DNA from: an uncultured Rhizobiaceae group bacterium
Lineage (GTDB): Bacteria; Pseudomonadota; Alphaproteobacteria; Rhizobiales; Rhizobiaceae
DNA: 17,657 nt
NCBI GenBank assembly: GCA_938009335.1
Contig: CALLHT010000293.1
Span: 1 to 17,657, forward strand
Direction of reading: 5' to 3'
In this document: piece after piece, positions 1-7,926 of the stretch
How positions within the stretch are numbered: the first letter of the stretch is position 1
Layout of the letters: each line of letters begins with the position of its first letter
The notes under the pieces: generated by a model
What the model was told of the DNA's origin: nothing
What the model saw: the letters and a program-made list of their open reading frames with translations, nothing else
Databases searched by the model: none
Program-made: the position numbers and the translations under genes

Positions 1-2327
1 GCTTGTTCAGGCAGCGCAGTGCTATCCACAATCATTGCATTTAATCCACCCGTCTCCGCAATAAGGGGCGCTGTAGGGTTTAAGTGTTTCGCCATGTTCC
101 GATTGATGCGTTGGGCTGTTGTGGTTGATCCCGTAAAGCAAACACCATTCACCACATTTGCTCCGGTCAAGGCGCTGCCGATTTCTGAACCCGTTCCGGG
201 AAGAAACTTAAGAGACGTCTTCGGAACGCCCGCTTCCCATAATAGTTTGGTTGCGAGATTCGCAATCAAGCATGTGGATTCCGCGGGTTTTGCAAGAACC
301 CCATTGCCGACCGCCAATGCAGCGGCTACTTGCCCAGTGAATATAGCCAAGGGAAAATTCCACGGAGCAATGCAGGTAAAGATGCCGGCAAGCTTTTCGT
401 GAATTGTCTCCGCCTGTTGAGCATAATATCGAAGAAAGTCGACAGCTTCGCGAAGCTCGCCCACACAATCCAATATGGTTTTTCCTGCTTCACGTTGCAG
501 GAGAGCGAAGATTTCATGGGCATTTTCCTCAAAAAGGCTAGCCGCTTTACGCAGTATGTCAGATCGATCTCTGCTGGCGCTGTTATCCCAGGGCTTTATC
601 TCTTCACAAGCAGTTGTCACATCTCTTTCGGACGCAAAATTTATGCGACCTACAAGCGAACCATCCGCGGGATTATAGACCTCCTGTGCTGTCCCCGATT
701 CGCTCGAATAATCCCAAATATGATTGTCGAATTTCGATAACCCGGTTTCCAATTCTGCAAGGGTTTCAGGGTCGCTTAGATCCCACCCACGGGAGTTGTC
801 ACGTTCCGGTGCGAAAAGGTCATGCGGTTGTCGAATCGAACTGTTTTTCGCATCATCCAAATAGCGTTCAACAGCTGTAAATGGGTCTGCGGCAACGTCT
901 TCCGGTGATACGGATTCATCAACGATCTGATTGACAAAGGAAGAGTTTGCGCCGTTTTCGAGCAATCTACGAACCAGGTAGGCAAGTAAATCTTTATGCG
1001 CTCCAACCGGCGCATAGATGCGGCAATGCGTTCCCTGTCGCCTTAATACGGTGTCATGCAACGCCTCGCCCATGCCGTGTAAACGTTGAAACTCAAACAA
1101 AGATTTGTCTTCGGCCATCTCCAGGATCGCGGCAACAGTGTGCGCATTATGTGTTGCGAATTGCGGATAGAAGCGGTCTGTCATGCCCAATAGTTTTTTT
1201 GCGCAACAGATGTAGCTCACGTCGGTTGAGGGCTTTTGAGTGAACACCGGAAACGTTTTATGGCCTTCTACTTGAGCCAGTTTAATCTCTGTATCCCAAT
1301 AGGCACCCTTTACCAACCTCACCAAAAAACGCTGGTTCAGCCGCTCTGCAAGCGCGTATAGACGATCAAGCACTTTCGGCGCTTTGAGGTTATAAGCTTG
1401 AACCACAATGCCCATTCCGTCCCATCCGTCGAATAGAGGGTCGGAGGCGATCGCTTCTATTACATCGAGTGAAAGCTCTAGACGACCTGCTTCTTCTGCA
1501 TCAATGTTTAACCCAATGCCTGCAGACTTTGCCAAAACTGCCAGTGAGCGCGCGCGAGGAACAAGTTCTTTCATCACGCGTTCGCGTTGCAAGGTTTCGT
1601 AGCGTGGATGAAGGGCTGAGAGCTTAATCGAAATTCCGGGGTTCTTGCGAATATCTTTGTGTGTCGCGTGTTTGGCTAAACTGTTGATCGCGTCACTGTA
1701 GGCAAGGTGATACCGTTTAGCGTCACGTTCAGTAAGAGCGGCTTCACCCAACATGTCGTATGAATAGGTGAACCCTTCGTCTTCCTTGACCTTCGCACGC
1801 TCAATTGCTTTTTCAATGGTTTCACCCAACACAAACTGGCGGCCCATCTCCTTCATGGCTCTGGTGACGGCTTGCCGAATGATCGGTTCGCCAAGCCGTT
1901 TGATGACGCCGTGTAGAACGCGGGAGACGGGGTTCTCAATGTCATCGTTTAAAACCGTGCCTGTGATAAGAAGCGCCCAGGTCGAAGCATTCACTAGCGA
2001 TGAATGTGATTTTCCCAAATGTTGCCCCCATTCGCTTGGGGCAATCTTGTCTTCAATGAGTGCATCCATGGTTTCGCCATCGGGAACGCGCAGCAAGGCC
2101 TCAGCCAAGCACATCAATGCTACGCCTTCGTCGCTGGAGAGGCCGTATTCCTCAAGAAACAACTCCATCATGCCCGGCGTACTGTCTTCACGAATGCGGG
2201 TTACGAGTTCTAGGGCGCGATTTTTCATGCGATCTCGTAGTGGTTTATCAATGCCTGCTTCTTGCAACAGTGATTTGAGTGCCGCTGTTTCGGACGCGTT
2301 TGATGGTGCGTTTAGGGAATGGTGCAT
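1..2327 (-). CDS. putA: Bifunctional proline dehydrogenase / L-glutamate gamma-semialdehyde dehydrogenase PutA (3' end beyond window)
   Basis: PutA oxidises proline to glutamate in two steps: an FAD proline dehydrogenase and an NAD-linked aldehyde dehydrogenase. The first 775 codons are present; the frame is open to the left edge. There is no ribbon-helix-helix domain at the N-terminus, so this PutA is probably not its own repressor. The proline dehydrogenase part shows SIKLSALHP (about residue 235), RLVKGAYWD (about 340) and YAPVGAHKDLLAYLVRR, whose arginine pair (453-454) binds the proline carboxylate. The aldehyde dehydrogenase part shows PWNFPLAIFTGQ, FTGSTTTAQR and the general-base region ETGG (E758). 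The catalytic cysteine is expected near residue 792, about 17 codons past the window edge, as in the short Bradyrhizobium-type PutA. The ATG at 2327 has GGAGG four bases upstream. The gene is divergent from an Lrp-type regulator that probably controls it. Confidence 0.96.
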   Translation of the reverse strand, partial: MHHSLNAPSNASETAALKSLLQEAGIDKPLRDRMKNRALELVTRIREDSTPGMMELFLEEYGLSSDEGVALMCLAEALLRVPDGETMDALIEDKIAPSEWGQHLGKSHSSLVNASTWALLITGTVLNDDIENPVSRVLHGVIKRLGEPIIRQAVTRAMKEMGRQFVLGETIEKAIERAKVKEDEGFTYSYDMLGEAALTERDAKRYHLAYSDAINSLAKHATHKDIRKNPGISIKLSALHPRYETLQRERVMKELVPRARSLAVLAKSAGIGLNIDAEEAGRLELSLDVIEAIASDPLFDGWDGMGIVVQAYNLKAPKVLDRLYALAERLNQRFLVRLVKGAYWDTEIKLAQVEGHKTFPVFTQKPSTDVSYICCAKKLLGMTDRFYPQFATHNAHTVAAILEMAEDKSLFEFQRLHGMGEALHDTVLRRQGTHCRIYAPVGAHKDLLAYLVRRLLENGANSSFVNQIVDESVSPEDVAADPFTAVERYLDDAKNSSIRQPHDLFAPERDNSRGWDLSDPETLAELETGLSKFDNHIWDYSSESGTAQEVYNPADGSLVGRINFASERDVTTACEEIKPWDNSASRDRSDILRKAASLFEENAHEIFALLQREAGKTILDCVGELREAVDFLRYYAQQAETIHEKLAGIFTCIAPWNFPLAIFTGQVAAALAVGNGVLAKPAESTCLIANLATKLLWEAGVPKTSLKFLPGTGSEIGSALTGANVVNGVCFTGSTTTAQRINRNMAKHLNPTAPLIAETGGLNAMIVDSTALPEQ

Positions 2328-2438
2328 GATGCCTCCGATCTTAGTTTCTGCCAGAGTGCCATGAAACGAGTTGCATATTTTCCGTAAATTTCTATCATGG
2401 CGGTGAAATTCACTGTTTTTGGGCAAGGAATCGGGAAA
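2328..2438. promoter_or_regulatory. putA-putR divergent control region
   Basis: These 111 bases separate the two divergent starts and must hold both promoters. Two AT-rich inverted repeats are visible: GTTTC (2344-2348) with GAAAC (2363-2367), and AATTTC (2387-2392) with GAAATT (2405-2410). Both have a TTTC...GAAA layout, as might suit a dimeric Lrp-family protein. I could not assign -35/-10 boxes with confidence. Assignment to PutR is inference. Confidence 0.5.
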
Positions 2439-2930
2439 ATGGTAAAGCTTGCGCGTGAAGTGGACGGTATCGATGAATTTGATATCAAGATTCTGAAGGC
2501 AATAGGCGATGATGCGCGCATTTCTGTAACTGAATTGTCGGGCAAGGTTGGATTATCCAAAACGCCATGTCACGCGCGGCTGAGACGATTGGAAGCTGAC
2601 GGATATATTCTTGGCTACCGAACCCTGATTGATCCGGTGAAGCTTGGGTTGGAACACATCGCCTTTGTTGAAGTGAAGCTATCGGACACGAAAGCGAGTG
2701 CCTTGAATGAGTTTAACACCGAGGTTCGAAAGCACCATTCGATTGAGCAATGTCACATGATTGCCGGTGGTTTTGATTACCTGCTCAAAGTGCGCAGCAA
2801 AAGCATGCGGGAATATCGCACACTTTTGGGAGAAACCATCTCTCAGCTGCCGCATGTAGCACAAACATCGACTTATGTTTCGATGGAAGCTGTCAAAGAC
2901 AATACGGTGCTGCCGGATATGGGGACTTAG
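2439..2930 (+). CDS. putR: Lrp/AsnC-family regulator, probable proline-catabolism activator (PutR-like)
   Basis: This 163-residue protein has the Lrp/AsnC layout. An N-terminal helix-turn-helix (about residues 14-60) reads IDEFDIKILKAIGDDARISV then ELSGKVGLSKTPCHARLRRL. A C-terminal RAM ligand-binding domain follows and contains GGFDYLLKVR, the usual G-x-D-Y-L motif. Lrp-type PutR proteins in Agrobacterium and Rhodobacter activate putA in response to proline, and their genes lie divergent to putA exactly as here. I prefer the ATG at 2439 over an in-frame ATG at 2397: 2439 has AAGGA nine bases upstream and gives the normal family length, while 2397 has no clear ribosome binding site and adds 14 residues without family resemblance. 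Function is inferred from family and position. Confidence 0.88.
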   Translation: MVKLAREVDGIDEFDIKILKAIGDDARISVTELSGKVGLSKTPCHARLRRLEADGYILGYRTLIDPVKLGLEHIAFVEVKLSDTKASALNEFNTEVRKHHSIEQCHMIAGGFDYLLKVRSKSMREYRTLLGETISQLPHVAQTSTYVSMEAVKDNTVLPDMGT

Positions 2931-2954
2931 TCATTAGCACAAGCAAGCGAACTC

Positions 2955-2972
2955 TTATTATGAAAATAATAA
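2955..2972. repeat. AT-rich perfect inverted repeat (7-bp arms, 4-base spacer)
   Basis: TTATTAT and ATAATAA flank GAAA, 24 bases after the putR stop and ahead of the paa operator. No T-run follows, so an intrinsic terminator is unlikely. It could be a protein-binding site or simply AT-rich spacer. Confidence 0.4.
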
Positions 2973-2990
2973 CAGATGCGCGCTTTATTA

Positions 2991-3012
2991 ATTGACCAAC
3001 CGGTCGGTTTAT
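2991..3012. promoter_or_regulatory. Candidate PaaR (TetR-type) operator in front of paaG
   Basis: A 22-bp imperfect palindrome is centred on ACCGGT (2999-3004), with ACC (2995-2997) and GGT (3006-3008) on either side and AT/AT at the ends; 8 of 11 base pairs match. Its left part includes TTGACC (2992-2997), a possible -35 box, so bound protein would block polymerase. It lies 30 bases before the paaG start. ACCG/CGGT palindromes are common TetR-family targets, and a TetR gene sits two genes downstream. The link to that protein is inferred. Confidence 0.55.
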
Positions 3013-3041
3013 GAAATCCTTATCTTGTTGGAGGATAAGGA

Positions 3042-3827
3042 ATGTCAGAAACTATACGTATTGATCAGCATGACAATTGGGTGCAGATCACGTTAAATCG
3101 TCCGGATCGCCTCAATAGCTTCAATGATGAAATGCATATGGCATTACGCTCTACATTGGAAAAAGCGCGTGATGATGGCATGCGTGCAGTTCTGCTAACG
3201 GGCTCAGGGCGGGGGTTTTGTGCCGGGCAAGACCTTGGCGATCGAGATCCTTCTAAAATGACGTCGCCACCTGATTTGGGAAAAACTGTCAGAACTTTCT
3301 ACGCGCCCCTTGTGAAACTGATCCGCTCACTTGAGTGTCCTGTCGTCTGTGCAGTGAATGGCGTTGCGGCGGGGGCAGGTGCCAATTTGGCGCTCGCTTG
3401 CGATATGGTGTTTGCCGCAGAAAGTGTGAAATTTATTCAGTCTTTTTCAAAGGTCGGTCTTATTCCCGATACGGGTGGCAGTTGGCACTTGCCGCATCTG
3501 CTGGGTGAGGCGCGGGCAAAAGGTTTGGCACTGACCGCACAGCCTCTATCCGCCAAACAGGCGGAGGAATGGGGATTGATCTGGAAATGCGTAGCGGACG
3601 ATGATCTGATGCAAGAAGCTAGCAACATGGCTGAAAAACTTGCCAATGGACCAACGCTTGGGTTTTCTCTGACAAAGCAGGCAATCCATGCATCTGCTGT
3701 GAACACGCTGGAAGAGCATCTAGAACTGGAAGCGGGTTTTATGAAAACCTGTGGTGAAAGCGATGATTATGCGGAAGGCGTTTCGGCCTTTCTTGAAAAA
3801 CGTGAGCCAGTTTTTAAAGGCTCGTAA
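3042..3827 (+). CDS. paaG: 2-(1,2-epoxy-1,2-dihydrophenyl)acetyl-CoA isomerase PaaG
   Basis: PaaG belongs to the crotonase family. It converts the ring-1,2-epoxide of phenylacetyl-CoA to oxepin-CoA and is also credited with a later double-bond isomerisation in the pathway. The 261-residue length matches the family. The match to E. coli PaaG is strong throughout: LNRPDRLNSFNDEMH near residue 18, RGFCAGQDL (57-65) for the first oxyanion-hole segment, CAVNGVAAGAGANLAL (103-118) for the second, and FSKVGLIPDTGGSW (135-148), where D143 is the expected catalytic aspartate. The C-terminus has the typical YAEGVSAFLEKREPVFKG. The ATG has GGAGG seven bases upstream. It is the first gene of the set, 25 bases before paaK and behind the candidate operator. 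A generic enoyl-CoA hydratase is less likely given these matches and neighbours. Confidence 0.93.
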   Translation: MSETIRIDQHDNWVQITLNRPDRLNSFNDEMHMALRSTLEKARDDGMRAVLLTGSGRGFCAGQDLGDRDPSKMTSPPDLGKTVRTFYAPLVKLIRSLECPVVCAVNGVAAGAGANLALACDMVFAAESVKFIQSFSKVGLIPDTGGSWHLPHLLGEARAKGLALTAQPLSAKQAEEWGLIWKCVADDDLMQEASNMAEKLANGPTLGFSLTKQAIHASAVNTLEEHLELEAGFMKTCGESDDYAEGVSAFLEKREPVFKGS

Positions 3828-3852
3828 GAAATCGAATATCAGGAAATTGACT

Positions 3853-5163
3853 ATGAAAGACCTCACTCCCAAAAGAAGCGACCTTGAGCCAATTGAGATT
3901 GCCAGCCGTGATGAAATTGCCGGACTCCAGCTCGAGCGGATGCGTTGGTCTCTGAAGCACGCCTACGACAATGTGGTTATGTATAAGCAGCGTTTTGATG
4001 AGGCGGGCGTTCATCCCGATGATCTGAAAAGTCTGAGTGACCTTTCAAAATTTCCCTTCACTTATAAAGACGATTTGCGGGCGAATTATCCCTTTGGCTT
4101 GTCGGCGGTGCCAATGGATCAGCTTGCTCGCATTCATGCCTCTTCCGGCACAACGGGAAAGTCCACCGTTGTTGTGTACACGCCTAATGACATTGATATG
4201 TGGGCCAATATGATGGCTCGTAGTCTGCGCGCTTCAGGTCTGCGCGCTGGCGATATGGTTCACAATGCTTACGGCTATGGTTTGTTTACCGGTGGTCTTG
4301 GTGCGCATTACGGGATCGAGCGTTTGGGTGCGATTGTTGTCCCAATGGGCGGAGGACAAACTGAGAAGCAGATTGAACTGATCACTGACTTCAAACCAAA
4401 AGGCATATTGGTGACGCCATCGTACATGCTGAATATTCTGGAAGCCTATCGCGCGGCGGGCATCGACCCCCGATCCTGTTCGCTGGACGTTGGCGTGTTT
4501 GGTGCAGAACCATGGACCAACGCGATGCGCGAAGAGATTGAAGACGCATTCGATATGCATGCGGTTGATATTTATGGGTTGAGCGAGATCATGGGCCCGG
4601 GTGTTGCCAACGAATGCGTGGAGACAAAGGACGGGCTTCACATTTGGGAAGACCATTTTTACCCCGAGATCATCGATCCGGAAACGGGCGAAGTGCTTGA
4701 GGATGGCGAGAAGGGCGAATTGGTTTTCACCACGCTTACCAAGGAAGGTATTCCGATGATCCGTTACCGTACGCGGGACCTTACGCGTCTTATGCCGGGT
4801 ACTGCGCGCAGCATGCGGCGGATGGAAAAGGTCACTGGTCGATCTGACGACATGATTATTCTGCGTGGCGTGAATGTGTTTCCCACGCAAGTGGAAGAGC
4901 AAGTCATGGCCATTGATGCACTTGCTCCTTATTTCCAGATTGAACTTCACAAATCCGGACGCATGGATGCGATGCGTGTGCATGTGGAGGCATTGCCTGA
5001 GTCTGCCGATGATGCGGCACGGTCTGCTTCTGCGGAAACACTGACCAAAAAGATCAAGGAAATCATTGGTGTTTCAACAGAGGTTGTTGTCGGAACACCG
5101 GGAACTGTTGCGCGCAGTCAGGGTAAGGCCGTGCGTGTTGTCGATAATCGTAACAAGGACTGA
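3853..5163 (+). CDS. paaK: Phenylacetate-CoA ligase PaaK
   Basis: PaaK is a cytoplasmic AMP-forming ligase that activates phenylacetate with ATP and CoA, the entry step of the pathway. At 436 residues it has normal PaaK length. Adenylating-enzyme motifs are intact and in order: the P-loop SSGTTGKST (97-105), YGLSE (241-245), RYRTRDLT (304-311), GRSDDMIILRG (329-339), which includes the domain hinge, and RSQGKAVRVVD near the end with the catalytic lysine K425. The frame is open to an ATG at 3751 inside paaG, but I use 3853: it has AGGA eight bases upstream and the N-terminus then matches PaaK proteins. It lies 25 bases after paaG and two bases before paaR. A relative acting on hydroxyphenylacetate or another aryl acid cannot be excluded. 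Confidence 0.94.
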   Translation: MKDLTPKRSDLEPIEIASRDEIAGLQLERMRWSLKHAYDNVVMYKQRFDEAGVHPDDLKSLSDLSKFPFTYKDDLRANYPFGLSAVPMDQLARIHASSGTTGKSTVVVYTPNDIDMWANMMARSLRASGLRAGDMVHNAYGYGLFTGGLGAHYGIERLGAIVVPMGGGQTEKQIELITDFKPKGILVTPSYMLNILEAYRAAGIDPRSCSLDVGVFGAEPWTNAMREEIEDAFDMHAVDIYGLSEIMGPGVANECVETKDGLHIWEDHFYPEIIDPETGEVLEDGEKGELVFTTLTKEGIPMIRYRTRDLTRLMPGTARSMRRMEKVTGRSDDMIILRGVNVFPTQVEEQVMAIDALAPYFQIELHKSGRMDAMRVHVEALPESADDAARSASAETLTKKIKEIIGVSTEVVVGTPGTVARSQGKAVRVVDNRNKD

Positions 5164-5165
5164 TT

Positions 5166-5780
5166 GTGGCTCGCACGATTGCAAAAGACTACGATGACAA
5201 ACGGGTTCATATCTTAACCCGTGCAGCTGCCGTCTTTGCGGAGCAAGGCATTGCGCGAGCTTCTATGTCAGAGATTGCAAAAGACTGCGGAATATCAAAG
5301 GCCAATATCTACCACTATTACGAAAGCAAGAACGCGCTACTTTTTGATATTCTCGACACCTATCTGAGTGCGCTGCGTGATCGTGTGCTTTCTCTGCCAT
5401 TGCGGGATATTCCGGCGAATGAAAGATTGAAGCGGGTGATTGCGGAAGTGCTTTTGGCCTATGAGGGCATGGATAACGAACATAAGATTCAAACGGAAGG
5501 AATTCCTCTTTTAGACAAACATCAACAAGAGACGCTTCGCGGATATCAGCGCGATATGGTCAAACTGATGGGGGACATTCTAAAAGAGACTGCGCCTAGT
5601 GCATTTTTCGCGAATTCCGAAGTCTTAAAGTCAACGGTCATGTCCGTCTTTGGCATGCTCAACTGGTTTTACATGTGGAACTCAGAAGCTGATAGCCAAG
5701 CTCGCCGCGATTATGCTTCGTTAGTTGCGACGCTGACGCTTGATGGTGTCAACGGTCTGGAAAACAGACGGCGGGTCTGA
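5166..5780 (+). CDS. paaR: TetR/AcrR-family regulator, probable phenylacetyl-CoA-responsive PaaR
   Basis: This 204-residue protein has a TetR N-terminal DNA-binding domain: ILTRAAAVFAEQGIARASMS, then the helix-turn-helix EIAKDCGISKANIYHYYESK (36-55). The alpha-helical C-terminal ligand-binding half is poorly conserved, as usual for the family. TetR-type PaaR proteins repress paa genes and release DNA when phenylacetyl-CoA accumulates. The start is GTG at 5166, two bases after the paaK stop, with AAGGA inside the last paaK codons six bases upstream, so translation is probably coupled. Lying between paaK and paaZ, the gene would be autoregulated with the operon. The likely target is the palindrome at 2991-3012. 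The effector is inferred from context. Confidence 0.85.
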   Translation: MARTIAKDYDDKRVHILTRAAAVFAEQGIARASMSEIAKDCGISKANIYHYYESKNALLFDILDTYLSALRDRVLSLPLRDIPANERLKRVIAEVLLAYEGMDNEHKIQTEGIPLLDKHQQETLRGYQRDMVKLMGDILKETAPSAFFANSEVLKSTVMSVFGMLNWFYMWNSEADSQARRDYASLVATLTLDGVNGLENRRRV

Positions 5781-5796
5781 AGGCGAGGAGAGCGAT

Positions 5797-7821
5797 ATGC
5801 AGAATGTACAGAGTTTTGTTGCAGGCGAATGGGTGGATCCGGGCGAGAGCGCGCGTGAGATTGCCAATGCAGTCACCGGCAAAATTTTTGCTCGTGCCGG
5901 AAACAACGGGTTCGATACGTCAGGAATGTTAGAGTTTGCCCGTGCAAAAGGTGGCGCAGCGTTGCGCGCGATGACCTTCCATGATCGGGCGAAAATGTTG
6001 AAGGCTCTGGCGCTCTACCTTAATGAAAACAAGCAACATTTATACGATGTTTCGTTTGCTTCGGGTGCGACTCAGAAAGACCACCTGATCGATATCGACG
6101 GTGGTATCGGAACGCTTTTTGTCTACGCATCTAAAGGACGGCGGGAATTGCCCGCTTCGCAAGTATTGATTGATGGCGAGCTGGAGCAACTTGGTCGAGA
6201 AGGCGTCTTTCAAGGGCAACATATCTATACGCCCCTAAAAGGTGTTGCGGTTCATATCAATGCGTTTAACTTTCCCGTTTGGGGCATGCTGGAAAAGCTG
6301 GCGCCGGGCCTGCTTGCCGGTGTTCCCTGTGTCGTTAAGCCTGCAACGGTAACCAGTTATATTACGGAAGCTTGTGTTCGGCTTATTGCGAAGAGTGATA
6401 TTTTGCCCGAAGGCGCCCTTCAGTTGGTGGCAGGCGGACTTGGCAATACTCTCGAGCTTTTGAACTGTCAGGATGTGGTTACTTTTACAGGCTCGGCGGA
6501 GACGGCTCTTCTATTACGCAACACACCAAACTTACTCGAGAACTCCGTTCGCTTTACCGCAGAACAAGATAGTTTGAACGCTTCCATCCTTGGTGAAGAT
6601 GCTACTCCCGGCACGCTCGAGTTTGATCTTTTCATCAAAGAGGCTACCCGCGAAATTACAGTAAAGGCAGGACAAAAATGTACGGCAATCAGACGGATCA
6701 TTGCGCCGGAAAATCTGGTTGAACCGGTTATTGAGGCTCTTTCCAACAAACTAATCGAAACTTCCGTAGGCGATCCACAGGCAGAAGGCGTTCGCATGGG
6801 CGCGCTCGTATCTACTGAACAGAAGCAAGATGTGCTTTCCAAGATATCTCAACTCGAAGCTGAGGCAGAGATTGTATACGGAGATCAGGGAGCTCTAGAA
6901 ATAATTGGCGAAGGTGTTGAACACGGCGCTTTTGTTGCGCCAACCCTGTTACATTGCGCCAATCCAGATCAGTCCATGCTGGTTCATGAAGTTGAAGCAT
7001 TCGGACCTGTTTCTACGGTTATGGGATATCGTGACAGGCAGCATGCGATTGAGCTGGCCAATAAAGGGCAGGGGAGTCTCGTCGCTTCACTGATTACGCA
7101 CGACGCAGAGATTGCGCGCGATGTTACACTGGGAATTGCCGCGTTCCATGGGCGCGTCTACATCAATGATCGGGTTTCGATGTCGGAGAGTACAGGACAT
7201 GGTTCGCCAATGCCACATATGGTGCATGGCGGTCCGGGACGCGCAGGCGGTGGCGAAGAGCAGGGTGGTATTCGCGGCGTGAAGCATTTTATGCAACGTA
7301 CTGCAGTTCAGGGCAGCCCCGATATGTTAAGTGCGATAACTGGCAAGTGGGTGCCGGGCAGTGGTACAATCAAAAAGCCGGCGCATCCTTTCACCCAACG
7401 TTTCCACGAGTTAGAAATTGGCCAAACGCTTCGCACAGAAAAGCGAACCGTCACGCTGGACGATATTGAACATTTTGCCGAGTTCACAGGCGATACGTTT
7501 TACGCGCATATGGATGATGCGGCTGCAAAGCGAAACCCATTCTTCCCCGGACGAGTAGCACACGGGTACCTACTCATTTCTTTTGCTGCAGGATTGTTTG
7601 TTGAACCCAATGAGGGGCCGGTTCTTGCAAATACCGGTTTGGATAATCTGCGCTTCCAAAAGCCAGTTCCTGCGGGAGATGAAATCTCTGTAGAATTGAC
7701 CGTAAAACAAAAAACGCCACGCAATAACGAATATGGTGAAGTGCGTTGGCATGTTAAGCTTGTTAATCAGGATGATGACACGCTGGCTGAATATGAATTG
7801 CTCACTATGGTGGCGATTTAG
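5797..7821 (+). CDS. paaZ: Bifunctional oxepin-CoA hydrolase / 3-oxo-5,6-dehydrosuberyl-CoA semialdehyde dehydrogenase PaaZ
   Basis: PaaZ opens the oxepin-CoA ring with its hydratase domain and oxidises the resulting aldehyde with its NADP-linked dehydrogenase domain. The 674-residue protein is a full fusion. The aldehyde dehydrogenase (about 1-520) has NAFNFPVWGMLEKLAPGLLA, FTGSAET, general base E256 and catalytic C295 in GQKCTAIRR, the same residue numbers as in E. coli PaaZ. The C-terminal MaoC-like hotdog domain (about 530-674) has TGDTFYAH with catalytic D566 and H571, then FFPGRVAHGYL. I use the ATG at 5797, with GAGGAG six bases upstream, rather than the ATG at 5740, which overlaps paaR. 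Both active sites look intact, so the reactive aldehyde should not escape as it can in hydrolase-only variants. It lies 16 bases after paaR. Confidence 0.96.
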   Translation: MQNVQSFVAGEWVDPGESAREIANAVTGKIFARAGNNGFDTSGMLEFARAKGGAALRAMTFHDRAKMLKALALYLNENKQHLYDVSFASGATQKDHLIDIDGGIGTLFVYASKGRRELPASQVLIDGELEQLGREGVFQGQHIYTPLKGVAVHINAFNFPVWGMLEKLAPGLLAGVPCVVKPATVTSYITEACVRLIAKSDILPEGALQLVAGGLGNTLELLNCQDVVTFTGSAETALLLRNTPNLLENSVRFTAEQDSLNASILGEDATPGTLEFDLFIKEATREITVKAGQKCTAIRRIIAPENLVEPVIEALSNKLIETSVGDPQAEGVRMGALVSTEQKQDVLSKISQLEAEAEIVYGDQGALEIIGEGVEHGAFVAPTLLHCANPDQSMLVHEVEAFGPVSTVMGYRDRQHAIELANKGQGSLVASLITHDAEIARDVTLGIAAFHGRVYINDRVSMSESTGHGSPMPHMVHGGPGRAGGGEEQGGIRGVKHFMQRTAVQGSPDMLSAITGKWVPGSGTIKKPAHPFTQRFHELEIGQTLRTEKRTVTLDDIEHFAEFTGDTFYAHMDDAAAKRNPFFPGRVAHGYLLISFAAGLFVEPNEGPVLANTGLDNLRFQKPVPAGDEISVELTVKQKTPRNNEYGEVRWHVKLVNQDDDTLAEYELLTMVAI

Positions 7822-7845
7822 GAGTGAAACTAATTGCTGGAAAAC

Positions 7846-7873
7846 CCGGCACTAATCGGTGATAGTACGCCGG
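7846..7873 (+). other. Stem-loop between paaZ and dctP
   Basis: CCGGC (7846-7850) pairs with GCCGG (7869-7873), and ACTA (7851-7854) pairs with TAGT (7863-7866), leaving a two-base bulge and an eight-base loop: nine paired bases. It lies in the 105-base paaZ-dctP gap, 53 bases before dctP. No T-run follows, so it looks more like an mRNA-processing or stability element than a strong terminator. I see no convincing separate promoter for dctP in this gap. Confidence 0.5.
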
Positions 7874-7926
7874 AAATTGTGTTGTAGAAAACCATATGCA
7901 ACGCGTGAAATAGGGAGGAAACCTCA

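Noticed and set aside
1768..2364. Open frame of 198 codons on the plus strand
   Set aside because: It is antisense to putA, serine/arginine rich, and has no recognisable motif.
3751..3852. N-terminal extension of PaaK
   Set aside because: It overlaps paaG out of frame, has no family similarity, and the ATG at 3853 has a proper ribosome binding site.
4234..4983. Open frame of 249 codons on the minus strand
   Set aside because: It is antisense to paaK, is rich in His, Arg and Asn with no family resemblance, and paaK is unmistakable on the plus strand.
5740..5796. N-terminal extension of PaaZ
   Set aside because: It overlaps paaR, and with the 5797 start the catalytic residues fall at the standard numbers E256 and C295.
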